Translations under genes and position numbers: made by a program
Notes under the pieces: generated by a model
Database searches by the model: none
What the model was told of the DNA's origin: nothing
Seen by the model: the letters and a program-made list of their open reading frames with translations, nothing else
Part shown: positions 28,373-37,678 of the stretch, piece after piece
Layout of the letters: every line of letters starts with the position of its first letter
How positions within the stretch are numbered: the first letter of the stretch is position 1
Source of the DNA: Streptomyces sp. CA-210063
GTDB lineage: Bacteria > Actinomycetota > Actinomycetes > Streptomycetales > Streptomycetaceae
Direction: 5' to 3'
DNA length: 64,000 nt
Assembly (NCBI RefSeq): GCF_024612015.1
Contig: NZ_CP102512.1
Span: 868,001-932,000 of the forward strand

Positions 28373-29368
28373 ATGAACACCGACACCATGAGCTCCGACG
28401 CGATCACGAAGATCCCGGAGGCGGCCGCGGCGCCGCCTCCGGGCGCCGCGACGCCGAAGAGGCGGGTTCCGCAGGGCCACCAGCGCCTGCTGACCCGCCG
28501 CGACCGGATCACGCTCGGCCTGATGGCCGGCCTGCCGACGATCCTGCACGTGTCCCTGGTCTGGGTCACCGCCCTGGCCTCCATCGCCCTCGCCTTCACC
28601 ACCTGGGACGGCATCGGCTTCGACTCGATCCAGTGGGTCGGGCTCCAGAACTTCAAGGAACTCTTCGAGCAGAACCCGCAGTTCTGGCCCGCCCTCCAGC
28701 ACAACGTCATCTGGTTCGTCGTCCTGATCGCGCTCCCCACGCCGCTCGGCCTGTTCCTGGCCGTGCAGTTGGACAAGAAGATCCGGTTCAGCCGGGTCTA
28801 CCAGACGGCGTTCTTCCTGCCGGTCGTGCTGTCGATGGCGGTCATCGGGTTCGTCTGGCAGCTGGTGTACAACCCGGACACCGGCCTGATCAACAGCATC
28901 GTCGGGGCCAACGAGCCCGGCCGCTACATCGACTGGATCGGCGACCCCGACCTCAACCTCTGGGCGATCCTCGTCGCCGCCTCCTGGCGCCACACCGGCT
29001 ACATGATGATCCTGTACCTGGCCGGCCTGAAGGGCGTCGACCCGTCGCTGCGGGAGGCCTCCGCCCTGGACGGTGCCAACGAGTGGCAGACGTTCAAGAA
29101 CGTCATCTTCCCGACCCTGCGGCCGACCAACACCGTCGTGCTGGTCGTCACCATCATCGAGGCCCTGCGCGCCTTCGACCTCGTCTTCGTCTTCAACAAG
29201 GGCGCCGAGGGCACCGAGCTGCTGTCGATCCTCGTGACCAACAACATCATCGGCGAGTCCAGCCGGATCGGCTACGGCTCGGCCATCGCCGTCGTCCTGC
29301 TGGTCATCTCGCTCGTCGTGATCATCCCCTACCTGGTGGCCACCTTCCGGAAGGAGCGGCGCGCATGA
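28373..29368 (+). CDS. ABC sugar transporter 2, permease (MalF type)
   Basis: 331 aa. Cytoplasmic N-terminal tail rich in Ala/Pro, first helix from about residue 48, EAA loop REASALDGANEWQTFKNVIFPTLRPTNTVV. Start ATG at 28373, 22 bases after the binding-protein stop; an alternative ATG at 28388 is possible because the Shine-Dalgarno is weak. Pairs with the MalG-type permease that overlaps its stop. Confidence 0.9.
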   Translation: MNTDTMSSDAITKIPEAAAAPPPGAATPKRRVPQGHQRLLTRRDRITLGLMAGLPTILHVSLVWVTALASIALAFTTWDGIGFDSIQWVGLQNFKELFEQNPQFWPALQHNVIWFVVLIALPTPLGLFLAVQLDKKIRFSRVYQTAFFLPVVLSMAVIGFVWQLVYNPDTGLINSIVGANEPGRYIDWIGDPDLNLWAILVAASWRHTGYMMILYLAGLKGVDPSLREASALDGANEWQTFKNVIFPTLRPTNTVVLVVTIIEALRAFDLVFVFNKGAEGTELLSILVTNNIIGESSRIGYGSAIAVVLLVISLVVIIPYLVATFRKERRA

Positions 29369-30249
29369 GCTCCACCGTCATGACCAAGGTCCGTACGCCC
29401 GTCCGGCCCGCCCGGGTCCTGCTGCACGTCTTCCTCGCGGGCGCCGCGCTGGCCTGGCTCGCGCCGCTGCTCTGGGCGCTGTACTCGGCCATGCGGTCGT
29501 ACGCGGAGACCAGCGAGAAGGGCTATGTGTCCTGGCCCGACGAGCTGAGCTTCGACAACTTCACGAACGCGTTCACGCAGTCGGACATGGGGCACTACTT
29601 CGTCAACACGATGATCATCGCCGTGCCGGCGGTGCTGGTGACGCTGTTCCTGTCGTCGATGGTCGCCTTCTACGTCAGCCGCTTCGACTTCCGGATCAAC
29701 CTCTTCCTGCTCCTGGTCTTCACCGCGGGCAACCTGCTCCCGCAACAGGTCATCATCACCCCGCTGTACCGCCTGTACCTGCTCGTGGACCTGCCCGGCA
29801 TCACGATGTCCGGCAAGCTCTACGACTCCGCGCTCGGCCTGGTGTTGATCCACGTGGCCTTCCAGTCCGGCTTCTGCGCGTTCGTGCTGAGCAACTACAT
29901 GCGCTCGCTCCCGCACGAACTGACCGAGGCCGCGCTGGTCGACGGCGCCTCGGTGTGGCGGCAGTACTGGCAGATCGTGCTCCCGCTGTGCCGCCCGGCC
30001 ATGGCGGCCCTGGCCACTCTGCTCTCCATCTGGATCTACAACGACTTCTTCTGGGCCCTGGTCCTGATCTCCACCGGCGAGAACATGCCGATCACCTCGG
30101 CACTGAACAACCTCACCGGGGCGTACTTCACCGACCCGAACCTGGTCGCGGCAGGCGCCCTGCTCACCGCGATCCCGACGCTGATCGTCTACTTCGTGCT
30201 GCAGCGGCAGTTCGTCAGCGGCCTCACGCTGGGCGCCAACAAGGGCTGA
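29365..30249 (+). CDS. ABC sugar transporter 2, permease (MalG type)
   Basis: 294 aa, six helices, EAA loop EAALVDGASVWRQYWQIVLPLCRPAMAAL, and a C-terminus SGLTLGANKG of the form that docks to a MsiK/MalK ATPase, which is not encoded in this locus. The ATG overlaps the preceding stop by four bases (ATGA), with AAGGAG upstream. Confidence 0.92.
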   Translation: MSSTVMTKVRTPVRPARVLLHVFLAGAALAWLAPLLWALYSAMRSYAETSEKGYVSWPDELSFDNFTNAFTQSDMGHYFVNTMIIAVPAVLVTLFLSSMVAFYVSRFDFRINLFLLLVFTAGNLLPQQVIITPLYRLYLLVDLPGITMSGKLYDSALGLVLIHVAFQSGFCAFVLSNYMRSLPHELTEAALVDGASVWRQYWQIVLPLCRPAMAALATLLSIWIYNDFFWALVLISTGENMPITSALNNLTGAYFTDPNLVAAGALLTAIPTLIVYFVLQRQFVSGLTLGANKG

Positions 30250-30296
30250 CACACCCCCTCTTGCCCCTCCCCTACACCCCTCCCGGAGCATCACCA

Positions 30297-32312
30297 GTGA
30301 GTACCGCACGCCGTCTTCGCATACCTGGAATCGCCTACGGAGGTGACTACAACCCCGAGCAGTGGCCCGAGGAGGTCTGGGCGGAGGACATGCGGCTGAT
30401 GCGCGAGGCCGGGGTGACCATGGTCAGCGTCGGCATCTTCTCCTGGGCGCTGCTCGAACCGTCCGAGGGCGTCTACGACTTCGCCCGCATGGACAAGATC
30501 CTCGACCTGCTCCACGCCAACGGTATCTCCGCAGACCTGGCCACCCCCACGGCGGCCCCGCCGGCCTGGCTCTTCGTCGAGCACCCGGAAGCCCTGCCGG
30601 TCGACAAGGACGGCCGCCGACTGACGTACGGCAGCCGCCAGACCTTCTGCCCGTCCAGCCCCGCCTACCGCCGAGCGGCGCTGCGGATCACCGAAGCCCT
30701 CGCCGAGCGCTACGCCACCCACCCGGCCGTCGCCATGTGGCACGTCCACAACGAGTACGGCTGCCACAACGACGCCTGCTACTGCGACACCAGCGCCGCC
30801 GCCTTCCGCACCTGGCTGCGCGCCCGCTACGACAATGATCTGGACACCCTCAACCACGCCTGGGGCACCACCTTCTGGAGCCAGTGGTACTACTCGTGGG
30901 ACCAGATCCTGCCGCCCCGCACCACCGCGGCTCCCCCGAACCCCACCCAGCGGCTCGACTGGCGCCGTTTCTGCTCCGACGAACTACTCTCCCTGTGCAC
31001 CGCCGAACGGGAGGTACTGCGGCGGGCCGCTCCGGACACCCCCGCGACCACCAACTTCCTGGTCCTGCGCACCATCGACGCTCTCGACTACTGGCGCTGG
31101 GCACCCGAGCTGGACATCCTCTCCAACGACCACTACCTGCTGTCCGACGACCCGGAGGCCGAGGTCGACATCGCCCTCCACGGCGACCTGATGCGTTCGC
31201 TCGCGGGCGGCCCGTGGTTCCTCATGGAGCACTCGACCGGTGCCGTCAACTGGCAGCCCGTCAACCGTGCCAAGCTCCCCGGGGAAATGCGCCGCAACGC
31301 GCTCGCGCACGTGGCCCACGGCGCCGACGGCATCGCGTTCTTCCAGTGGCGGGCGGCGAGGGCGGGCGCCGAGCAGTGGCACTCGGCGATGCTCCCGCAC
31401 GCCGGCACCGACAGCCAGATCTGGCGCGACGTCGTCCAACTCGGCGCCGAACTACGGGCGTTGGCCGAAGTGCGGGACTCCACCAGCACGGCACAGGTGG
31501 CGATCGTGTGGGACTGGGACGCCCGCTGGGCACTGGAACTGCCCTCCCAGCCCAGCGGCGAACTGCGCTACCAGGACTTGGTACGGGACTGGTACACCCC
31601 CCTGCGGCGGGCCGGGGTCGCCGTCGACTTCGTACGCCCCGACGACCCCGGACTCGACCGCTACAAACTCGTCCTGGCACCCTCGATGTACCTGGTCACG
31701 GAGGCGGCCGCGGCGAACCTCACCCGGTTCACCGAACGCGGGGGCACTCTTGCCGTCGGCTTCCACAGCGGCATGGTCGACGAGAACTGCCATGTGTACC
31801 TGGGCGGTTACCCCGGCGCCTTCCGCGATGTCCTCGGCGTGGTCACCGACGAGCTCTTCCCCCTGCTGCCGGGCGAGACGACCGGCCTGACCGGCGACGT
31901 GGCGCCGGGAGCCACGGCCGACCTGTGGTCGGAACGCGTCCGGCTCACCGGCGCACAGGCCGTCGCCTCCCACGCCGACGGCCCACTGGCCGGCCACCCC
32001 GCCGTCACCCGCCACCGGCACGGCGACGGCACTGCCTGGTATCTGGCCACACACCCCGACCAGGACACGCTCGCCGCCCTGCTCGACCGCATCCGTCAGG
32101 ACGCCGGCGTCACACCGGAGCACGACGCACCCGCCGGGATCGAGGTCGTCCGGCGCCGGGGTGCGGAAGCCGACTATCTGTTCCTCATCGACCACACGGG
32201 AAAGGGCGCCGAAGTGTTCGCCGAAGGCGTCGAACTCCTCACCGGCACGCCGGTCTCCGGCACTGTCAGCGTCCCACCGGGAGCCGTCGCCGTCATCCGC
32301 GAGCCACGCTGA
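30297..32312 (+). CDS. GH42 beta-galactosidase (cytosolic)
   Basis: 671 aa, complete three-domain GH42: TIM barrel from IAYGGDYNPEQWPEEVWAEDMRLM (family hallmark), acid/base Glu in MWHVHNEYGCHND, nucleophile Glu in GPWFLMEHSTGAVNW, a trimerisation domain with AIVWDWDARWALE, and a small C-terminal beta domain. The Cys pattern around YGCHNDACYC matches the zinc site of many GH42 enzymes. No signal peptide: releases galactose from imported beta-galacto-oligosaccharides, feeding the galactonate operon. GTG at 30297 with GGAG nine bases upstream; 47 bases after the permease, so one operon. Confidence 0.95.
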   Translation: MSTARRLRIPGIAYGGDYNPEQWPEEVWAEDMRLMREAGVTMVSVGIFSWALLEPSEGVYDFARMDKILDLLHANGISADLATPTAAPPAWLFVEHPEALPVDKDGRRLTYGSRQTFCPSSPAYRRAALRITEALAERYATHPAVAMWHVHNEYGCHNDACYCDTSAAAFRTWLRARYDNDLDTLNHAWGTTFWSQWYYSWDQILPPRTTAAPPNPTQRLDWRRFCSDELLSLCTAEREVLRRAAPDTPATTNFLVLRTIDALDYWRWAPELDILSNDHYLLSDDPEAEVDIALHGDLMRSLAGGPWFLMEHSTGAVNWQPVNRAKLPGEMRRNALAHVAHGADGIAFFQWRAARAGAEQWHSAMLPHAGTDSQIWRDVVQLGAELRALAEVRDSTSTAQVAIVWDWDARWALELPSQPSGELRYQDLVRDWYTPLRRAGVAVDFVRPDDPGLDRYKLVLAPSMYLVTEAAAANLTRFTERGGTLAVGFHSGMVDENCHVYLGGYPGAFRDVLGVVTDELFPLLPGETTGLTGDVAPGATADLWSERVRLTGAQAVASHADGPLAGHPAVTRHRHGDGTAWYLATHPDQDTLAALLDRIRQDAGVTPEHDAPAGIEVVRRRGAEADYLFLIDHTGKGAEVFAEGVELLTGTPVSGTVSVPPGAVAVIREPR

Positions 32313-32472
32313 CCAGAGCGCAGGTCCTGGGCCGCCGACATCGCGGTCGAGTACGTCAGGGGGACGCGGCGGTGGTGACGCCCTCGCCAGGGAGCGTGCC
32401 GACGAACCGTGGGCACGCTGCCGTGGAACAGTCAGACGATCCCCGCCTGCCCGCCGTCGACCAGGGCTTGTG

Positions 32473-33141
32473 TCACCGGTGGTCCGGGACCAACACGATC
32501 CGGCCTCGGAGCCCGCCTTCGGCGAGGGCCCGGTGGGCATCCGCGATCTGCTCCAGGGAATAGGTCCTGGCCACCCGCAGGCTGATCAGACCGGCGCCCG
32601 CATAGGCCGCCAGCTTGGCCAGGCGCCCGGCGTCCGTGTGCCACGCCATATTGATCATCCGCACCTGGCGGCGCGCCATGGGCGCGGAGTTGAGCAGCGA
32701 CACGAACACACCGCCGTGCCGCACGGCGTCCGCCGCCCCGGCGGCCAGGTTGGCCGCGTCGACCGCTCCGTCCACGCCCCCAGGCACCAGTCGGCGCACC
32801 GTGGGCACAAGGTCGTCGTCGCGCGAGACGAAAAGCCGTGCGCCGGCCTCCCGCACGAGCTTCTCGTCGGCCGGTCCGGCCTGGGCGATCACGTTCAGCC
32901 CCCGCAGCCGCGCAAGCTCGACCGTGAAGAGCCCCACCCCGCCGGCGGCGCCCGACACCAGCAGCCACTCCCCCGGCTCCAGGGCCACCTTGAGTCCCGT
33001 GCGCACCATGACGTCGGCGAAGTTGACCGAAGCCGCGGCCACCTTGACCAGCACCTCTCCGGGCCCCGGTTCGGGGGTCGCCACGTCGACGATCTCGATC
33101 GCCTCGGGGCCGCCGGACTCCCTGACTACTGCTGCACGCAT
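32473..33141 (-). CDS. Zinc-independent quinone oxidoreductase-like MDR protein with an internal deletion
   Basis: 222 aa, against about 320 for the family. The N-terminus MRAAVVRESGGPEAIEIVDVATPEPGPGEVLVKVAAASVNFADVMVRTGL is a normal QOR start. It is followed at once by LEPGEWLLVSGAAGGVGLFTVELARLRG, the cofactor domain. The segment between, which carries part of the catalytic domain, is missing without breaking the frame. The protein is therefore probably inactive, though a stable NADPH-binding fold could remain. ATG at 33141. Divergent from a similarly damaged regulator at 33285. The 160 bases after it hold nothing firm. Confidence 0.65.
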   Translation of the reverse strand: MRAAVVRESGGPEAIEIVDVATPEPGPGEVLVKVAAASVNFADVMVRTGLKVALEPGEWLLVSGAAGGVGLFTVELARLRGLNVIAQAGPADEKLVREAGARLFVSRDDDLVPTVRRLVPGGVDGAVDAANLAAGAADAVRHGGVFVSLLNSAPMARRQVRMINMAWHTDAGRLAKLAAYAGAGLISLRVARTYSLEQIADAHRALAEGGLRGRIVLVPDHR

Positions 33142-33284
33142 CTGACCTGTCCTTCTCTCCGCGCCTCCCGTGCGGAAGTCGCAGGTCCGACGTTGGTCCA
33201 CCGATGAGCTGCGAGGAAGGTCCGCTGTTACCTGGGTCCAGCAGGGCCAGGCAGGTCTGTGGTCGGCGGCGTACCGTCGGTGGG

Positions 33285-34075
33285 GTGGAGACGACTATCG
33301 GGGAGTTCCTGCGCATCCGACGCGAGCGCATCACACCCGAACAGGCGGGGCTGCCCCCCAGCCTCACCCGGCGGCGGGTACCGGGGCTGCGACGCGAGGA
33401 GGTCGCCCTGCTCGCCGGTGTCAGCCCGGACCACTACCAGCGCCTGGAGCAGGGGCGTACCGCTCAGGTCTCCGACCAGGTGCTCGACGCTGTCGCGCAG
33501 GCGCTCTCCCTCTCGGACGTGGAGACCGAGCACCTTCGCAACCTGGCTCGCCCGCGTCGAGCCGACGCCGAGGCGAGAGCCACGCAACGGGTATCGAGAG
33601 CAGTGCCCGACGAGCCGCTGGTCCGGCTGCTGGAGGCCATGGGGGACGCGCCCGCGCTGCTGCTCGGTACTCGAACTGGGAGGCGATCGCCGCCGAGACG
33701 GTCGCCCAGTTGCGCCTGCTCACGGGGCGCCGGCCCGACGACGCCAAACTGGCAGCGCTGGTCGGTGAGCTGGCCATCCGCAGCGAGCCGTTCCAACGGC
33801 TGTGGGCGACCGGCGACGTACGGGAGAAGCGGCTGGGCGTCGTCCGTGTCGTGCACCCGGTCGTCGGCACGCTCGAGTTCGACTACCACATGCTCACCGT
33901 GCCAGCACGTCCCGATCGCTCACTGATCACCTACCTGCCCCGGCTCGGCTCACCGACCGCCGAGGCCCTCGGGATGCTGCTGAGCTGGGTTGCCGGCCGA
34001 ACCGGCCCGGCCGGTCGGGAAGTACCCGCCGCAGCGCCGGAGTCCGACGGAGATGCGGGCCCGGCGACCGCCTGA
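33285..34075 (+). pseudogene. XRE/MmyB-type transcriptional regulator, deleted and frameshifted
   Basis: The first frame from GTG 33285 gives IGEFLRIRRERITPEQAGL and PGLRREEVALLAGVSPDHYQRLEQGR (HTH) up to LEAMGDAPALLLGTR. The ligand-binding half (NWEAIAAETVAQLRLLTGR through FDYHMLTVPARPDRSLITYLP) is in another frame from about 33680 to the stop at 34075. Compared with intact MmyB-like regulators, about 40 residues are missing at the junction, so this is a deletion rather than a one-base error. It probably once controlled the divergent oxidoreductase. Confidence 0.75.
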
Positions 34076-34187
34076 GCGTCCTTGGAAGAGACGTCGATGT
34101 CCGGACTCCGCGGGACAGCGTGACGCGTCCCGTGTCCGGTGGTGATCCGCCGCCGGTGGTCGCGGCTCTTTCCCCAACGGGCGGATG

Positions 34188-34224
34188 CTCGTCGGCGGGA
34201 ACCGCTGTGGGTCCCGCCGACGAG
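34188..34224. terminator. Hairpin between the HTH remnant and the SnoaL-like gene
   Basis: CTCGTCGGCGGGA / TCCCGCCGACGAG, 13-bp perfect stem with an 11-base loop, between convergent genes. Confidence 0.75.
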
Positions 34225-34247
34225 AGGTCACGACACCGTGGGGATGA

Positions 34248-34682
34248 TCAGTTGAGGGCCGGGGCGAGGATCGGGTGCGTCGCGCGGTGGGTGATCTTCC
34301 AGTGCCCGCTGTCGAGCCGGTAGTGGTCGTTCAGTTCGACGATGTGTCCGGCGTTCGCGGCCGGATAGAGGGCGGGGCCCTCGTCGACAGGGGTGGGTCC
34401 GGCGTAGGCAAGAAGGGAGACGGTGCCCTGGGCGCTCCCGTCCCCGATGGTGTGGAAGTGCTGGTTGGTGACGAGGTGGCGGACCGTCACCTCGGGACCG
34501 GAACGAGCGTGGAGCACGTCCAGGATCTCGGCATGACCGCGCAGCTTGCGCCCATGGACCTCGTACAGGGCGTCGGGGGCGAAGAGTTCGAGCAGCTCGT
34601 CGTACTCGCGACGGTCGTAGTGGTGGAAGAAGGCCGTGTTCAGCCGGGCCAGCGACCAGGTCGTGGTCTCCTCGGGTGTCAT
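34248..34682 (-). CDS. SnoaL/NTF2-like protein
   Basis: 144 aa. Alpha+beta cone fold of the SnoaL-like superfamily: an N-terminal helix pair (ARLNTAFFHHYDRREYDELLELFAPDALYEV), then beta strands with RHLVTNQHFHTIGDGSAQGTVSLLAY and SGHWKITHRATHPIL. Members are small isomerases, cyclases or dehydratases; no specific substrate can be read. ATG at 34682 follows GGGGGAGAAGG and overlaps the dioxygenase stop by four bases, so it was translated with that gene, and a role in the same aromatic pathway is likely. Confidence 0.8.
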   Translation of the reverse strand: MTPEETTTWSLARLNTAFFHHYDRREYDELLELFAPDALYEVHGRKLRGHAEILDVLHARSGPEVTVRHLVTNQHFHTIGDGSAQGTVSLLAYAGPTPVDEGPALYPAANAGHIVELNDHYRLDSGHWKITHRATHPILAPALN

Positions 34683-35567
34683 GCCTTCTCCCCCTTCGGG
34701 GTGATGGTGTCCGGGCTGGTGCGGGTCTTGAGGACGAAGTCGAACTCCATGCTCCGGTAGGGGCCCTGGAAACCGTGTGCGGCTATGTCCTCGGGGTCCT
34801 CGTGCAGGGCGGTGTCCGCCTGCAGGGCGGGGTGGGCCAGCTTCGGGCCGACGAAGTCGACGGGGATGACGGGGTCTCCCTTGAAGTAGATCTCGCCGAA
34901 CCAGGGGGTGATCAGGTCGGGGTGGTGGACCTCGTAGTGGATGTGGGCCGGACGGTAGAGGCTGCGGCCGATGGCCGCGGCGGCCTCGACGACCCTGTCG
35001 ATCGCCATGGCGTAGGCATCGGCGTAGGCGACAGGGGTGACGGTGGTGAAGGTGTAGCGGCCGTCGGCGTCGGTGAACAGGTGCCCGCGCAGGTTGTACT
35101 TGGGCACTCCGTCGTCGTACAGACCGGAGTAGTTGCCGTTGTTGGCCGCGTGGTAGATCTCCAGCTTGGCGCCCGCGAGCGGCTGTCCGTGGCCGTCCAG
35201 GACGCGGCCGGACACGACCAGCGGGGTGCCGGGCTCGTCCGGCCTCATCGGCAGAGTGCCGGGGTTGTCGATCCGTGGGGAGCCGGGGATGACGGTGGGG
35301 CTCTTGACGTCCTCGGAGGGGGTGTAGCCGTCCCGGCCGCCCTGGAAGAGCTCGCCGTAGAGCGGCATGGCGGCCAGCGCCAGGGGGGGCGCCGGTGGCC
35401 TGCTGCATCTGCTGCAGCACGTCGGTGACGGCGTTGAGGTCGTCGAAGGTCAGTCCTTCCTCGTCGCGGAGGCGGGCCAGGGCGTCCTTGAACGCCTCGA
35501 CGAGTCGTACCGTGCGGGGGTTGATCAGCGCCGGGTCGACGTAGGACGGATCGGTGGTCGTGGTCAT
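34679..35567 (-). pseudogene. Intradiol ring-cleavage dioxygenase (catechol/hydroxyquinol type) with a frameshift
   Basis: N-terminal dioxygenase domain in one frame (SYVDPALINPRTVRLVEAFKDALARL to LQQMQQATGAP, ATG 35567), catalytic domain in another (MPLYGELFQGGRDG to the stop). The catalytic part has the non-haem iron ligands in the form of Tyr residues in GNYSGLYDDG and YNLRGHLFTD and the HIHYEVHHP motif. The switch falls at a run of seven G (plus strand, about 35386-35392), so this may be a sequencing error or a slippage site rather than decay. Cleaves catechol-like rings to muconate-type acids if intact. Confidence 0.75.
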
Positions 35568-35786
35568 TCCGGTCTGCTCCTTCATGGTGGGGGATCACTG
35601 AGGGCGGGCATCAGGCGCCCGGGGTGCGAGGGGAGTCGGAGGGGCACGGCTGCGAAACCCGGTGGCGACGGTCTTCATGGCGTGGTCTTTTCGGACGGCG
35701 GGCGGTTCGGTGGCGAGGACTTCGACGGATTCGTCGGATTCGTCGGATGTCGGCCATGGGGTGACCCCGCAAGGCCCGCAGACGCC

Positions 35787-35927
35787 TCACCAGAAGTCCA
35801 GGCCCACCTCGTCGGCGAGCTTGATGGCCTCCAGCACATCGCGGAGGGCCTGGGCGGTGGGGCCGCGGCTGCCGTCCGCACGGCGCGGGGTGTTGCCGAA
35901 GGAGTAGACGCCGAGTTCGAAGGTCAT
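35787..35927 (-). pseudogene. N-terminal remnant of an LLM-class flavin-dependent oxidoreductase
   Basis: 46 codons: MTFELGVYSFGNTP, then GPTAQALRDVLEAIKLADEVGLDFW and a stop. This is the first beta strand and helix of a luciferase-like monooxygenase; the normal next segment (GEHH) is absent. ATG at 35927. The 219 bases to the dioxygenase start show no further homology that I can recognise. Confidence 0.65.
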
Positions 35928-35944
35928 GGCGGGCCGGTCCTGAG

Positions 35945-36607
35945 TCAGTTGCTGATGGCGGGCATGGCCCGCCGGTAGCGGGCGTCGGTGAGCTGGAGGA
36001 CGAGGAACGCTCGGGAAGCCCTCCGGGCCGCCGTCACCGATCCAGACGTTGATCGCCACGTGTGCGGCGTGCACACCGCTGCCGGCCAGTTCGTTGGCCA
36101 GGTTATTGACCCAGTTGCGCAGGGCGGCGCCGGCGGCGTTGACGTTGCCGAGCATGGGAACGAGATCCACCGAACCGCCGCCGGTGGTGAACAGCAGGGT
36201 GCCGACGCCCGCCTCGCGCATCGCGGGCAGCACCGCGTGGGTCGCGGCGACGGCGCCGTAGAAGACATACTCGATCTGCGGCTGCAGATTGCCCACAGTG
36301 GCCTCGGAGGGGGCGACCATGGTGAGGCCGGGCACCGGGGAGTGCGGCCGGGGAGTACTCCAGTACGTCGATGCCGCCGAAAAGGGCCTTGGCCGCGTCC
36401 AGAGCATCCGTCAGTGAGGCGCGGTCCAGCACGTCGGCGGGGAACGCGGCGGCCGTGATGCCTTCCTGGCCGAGCTGGTCGACGAGCGTCTGCAGCTTCT
36501 TCCTTGGTGCGGGAGATCAGGGCGCCGTCGAAGCCGCGGCTGCCGACGGTGCGGGCGATGGCCAGGCCCATTCCGGGGCCTGCGCCGACGATGGCGGTAG
36601 TGGGCAC
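35945..36607 (-). pseudogene. Short-chain dehydrogenase, multiply frameshifted
   Basis: Starts well with MPTTAIVGAGPGMGLAIARTVGSRGFDGALISRTKEE. Later pieces in other frames supply LDRASLTDALDAAKALFGGIDVLEYSP, LTMVAPSEATVGNLQPQIEYVFYGAVAATHAVLPAM and FTTGGGSVDLVPMLGNVNAAGAALRNWVNNLANELAGSGVHAAHVAINVWIGDGG. At least three frame changes are needed, so the gene is dead. It belongs to a strand-consistent series of damaged genes (34.2-36.6 kb). Confidence 0.75.
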
Positions 36608-36640
36608 GATGGCTTTGTCTTCCGTGAAGAGGGGCCGGTT

Positions 36641-37579
36641 TCAGGCGCAGGTGACGGCGATCTTGCCCGGGGTACTGGCGCCGAAGGCGGCGAAAGCCTC
36701 CGGGGCCTGCTCCAGCGAGTAGGTGGCCGTGACCGGCACACGCAGTGCGCCGGAGGCGACCTGCTCGGCCAGGGAAGTCAGGATCTGGGCGCCAGGGGTG
36801 GCCATGATCGCGTGGACGGTGACTTCCTGCCCCTTGACGTCGTCCTGGGACAGGCCGGTAGCGGAGGCGAGCTGTCCGCCCGGCCGCAGCAGAGCGGCCG
36901 GCGCCGGGCCGTCGCCCGCCAGGTGCAGCACCGCGTCCACACCGTCCGGGGCGATCGCGCGGACCTGTCCCTCCAGGTCACCGGTGAAGTCGACCACGTG
37001 CACCTCCGCGCCGGTGAGGCCGGCGACGAAGTCGGCCTGGGCGCCGGGACGGGCAGTCGCCACCACCTTCGCACCGCGGCTTGCGGCGAGTTGCACCGCC
37101 AGCGCGCCCACCCCGCCGGAGGCCCCGGAGACCAGCACCGTCTCGCCCTCGGACAGGGCCACCGCGTCCAGGCTCACCTGGGCGGTGGCCCCGGCCACGC
37201 CCAGCGCGCCCGCGTCCCCCACCGTCAGGCCGACGGGAATGTGGGCGACGCCGTGTCCGGCGGGCACGGTGACGTACTGGGCCAGCGACCCGGCGCCCAG
37301 GAACGGCTTCAGCACGACACCGAAGACCGCGTCGCCGACCGCGAAGCCGTACACGCCCTCGCCGAGTTCCTCGACGGTGCCCGCGAAGTCCTGGCCGAGG
37401 ACCAGGGGGAAGCGGTGCTCCATGAACGCCTGCGTGTAGCCGGCGGCGGTGGCGAGGTCGAAGCCGTTCAAGGAGGCGGCGGCCACCTTGACCAACAATT
37501 CCCCGGCTTTTGGACGAGGGGTCTCCACCTCGGCCACGGCCGGGGGCGAGGGGACGGAATCGAGTGTTGCAGCACGCAT
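36641..37579 (-). CDS. NADP-dependent MDR oxidoreductase (zinc-free quinone reductase type)
   Basis: 312 aa, intact. GroES-like half (VKVAAASLNGFDLATAAGYTQAF, PLVLGQDFAGTVEELGEGVYGFAVGDAVFGV), cofactor half with VLVSGASGGVGALAVQLAASRGAKVVATARP, and the C-terminus EAFAAFGASTPGKIAVTCA. No structural zinc cysteines. ATG at 37579 follows CAGGAG; a much longer open frame upstream is antisense to the TetR gene and is rejected. Divergent TetR gene and a 22-bp operator between them suggest induction by a reactive quinone or aldehyde. Confidence 0.9.
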   Translation of the reverse strand: MRAATLDSVPSPPAVAEVETPRPKAGELLVKVAAASLNGFDLATAAGYTQAFMEHRFPLVLGQDFAGTVEELGEGVYGFAVGDAVFGVVLKPFLGAGSLAQYVTVPAGHGVAHIPVGLTVGDAGALGVAGATAQVSLDAVALSEGETVLVSGASGGVGALAVQLAASRGAKVVATARPGAQADFVAGLTGAEVHVVDFTGDLEGQVRAIAPDGVDAVLHLAGDGPAPAALLRPGGQLASATGLSQDDVKGQEVTVHAIMATPGAQILTSLAEQVASGALRVPVTATYSLEQAPEAFAAFGASTPGKIAVTCA

Positions 37580-37595
37580 GACAGCACTCCTGATT

Positions 37596-37617
37596 AAGTG
37601 GACCGGTCGGCCCACTT
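37596..37617. promoter_or_regulatory. TetR-type operator
   Basis: AAGTGGACCG-GT-CGGCCCACTT: 9 of 10 bases form an inverted repeat, 17 bases upstream of the oxidoreductase start and 62 bases before the tetR start. Confidence 0.65.
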
Positions 37618-37678
37618 TCACTGTCTCCCACCGTACAACAGAACCGGCCCACCCGTTCCAGTTGAGTAGAGTGGGAGC

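Noticed and set aside
32313..32472. Minus-strand peptide ending ALVDGGQAGIV
   Set aside because: It resembles the end of an oxidoreductase but only about 15 residues are recognisable; too short to annotate.
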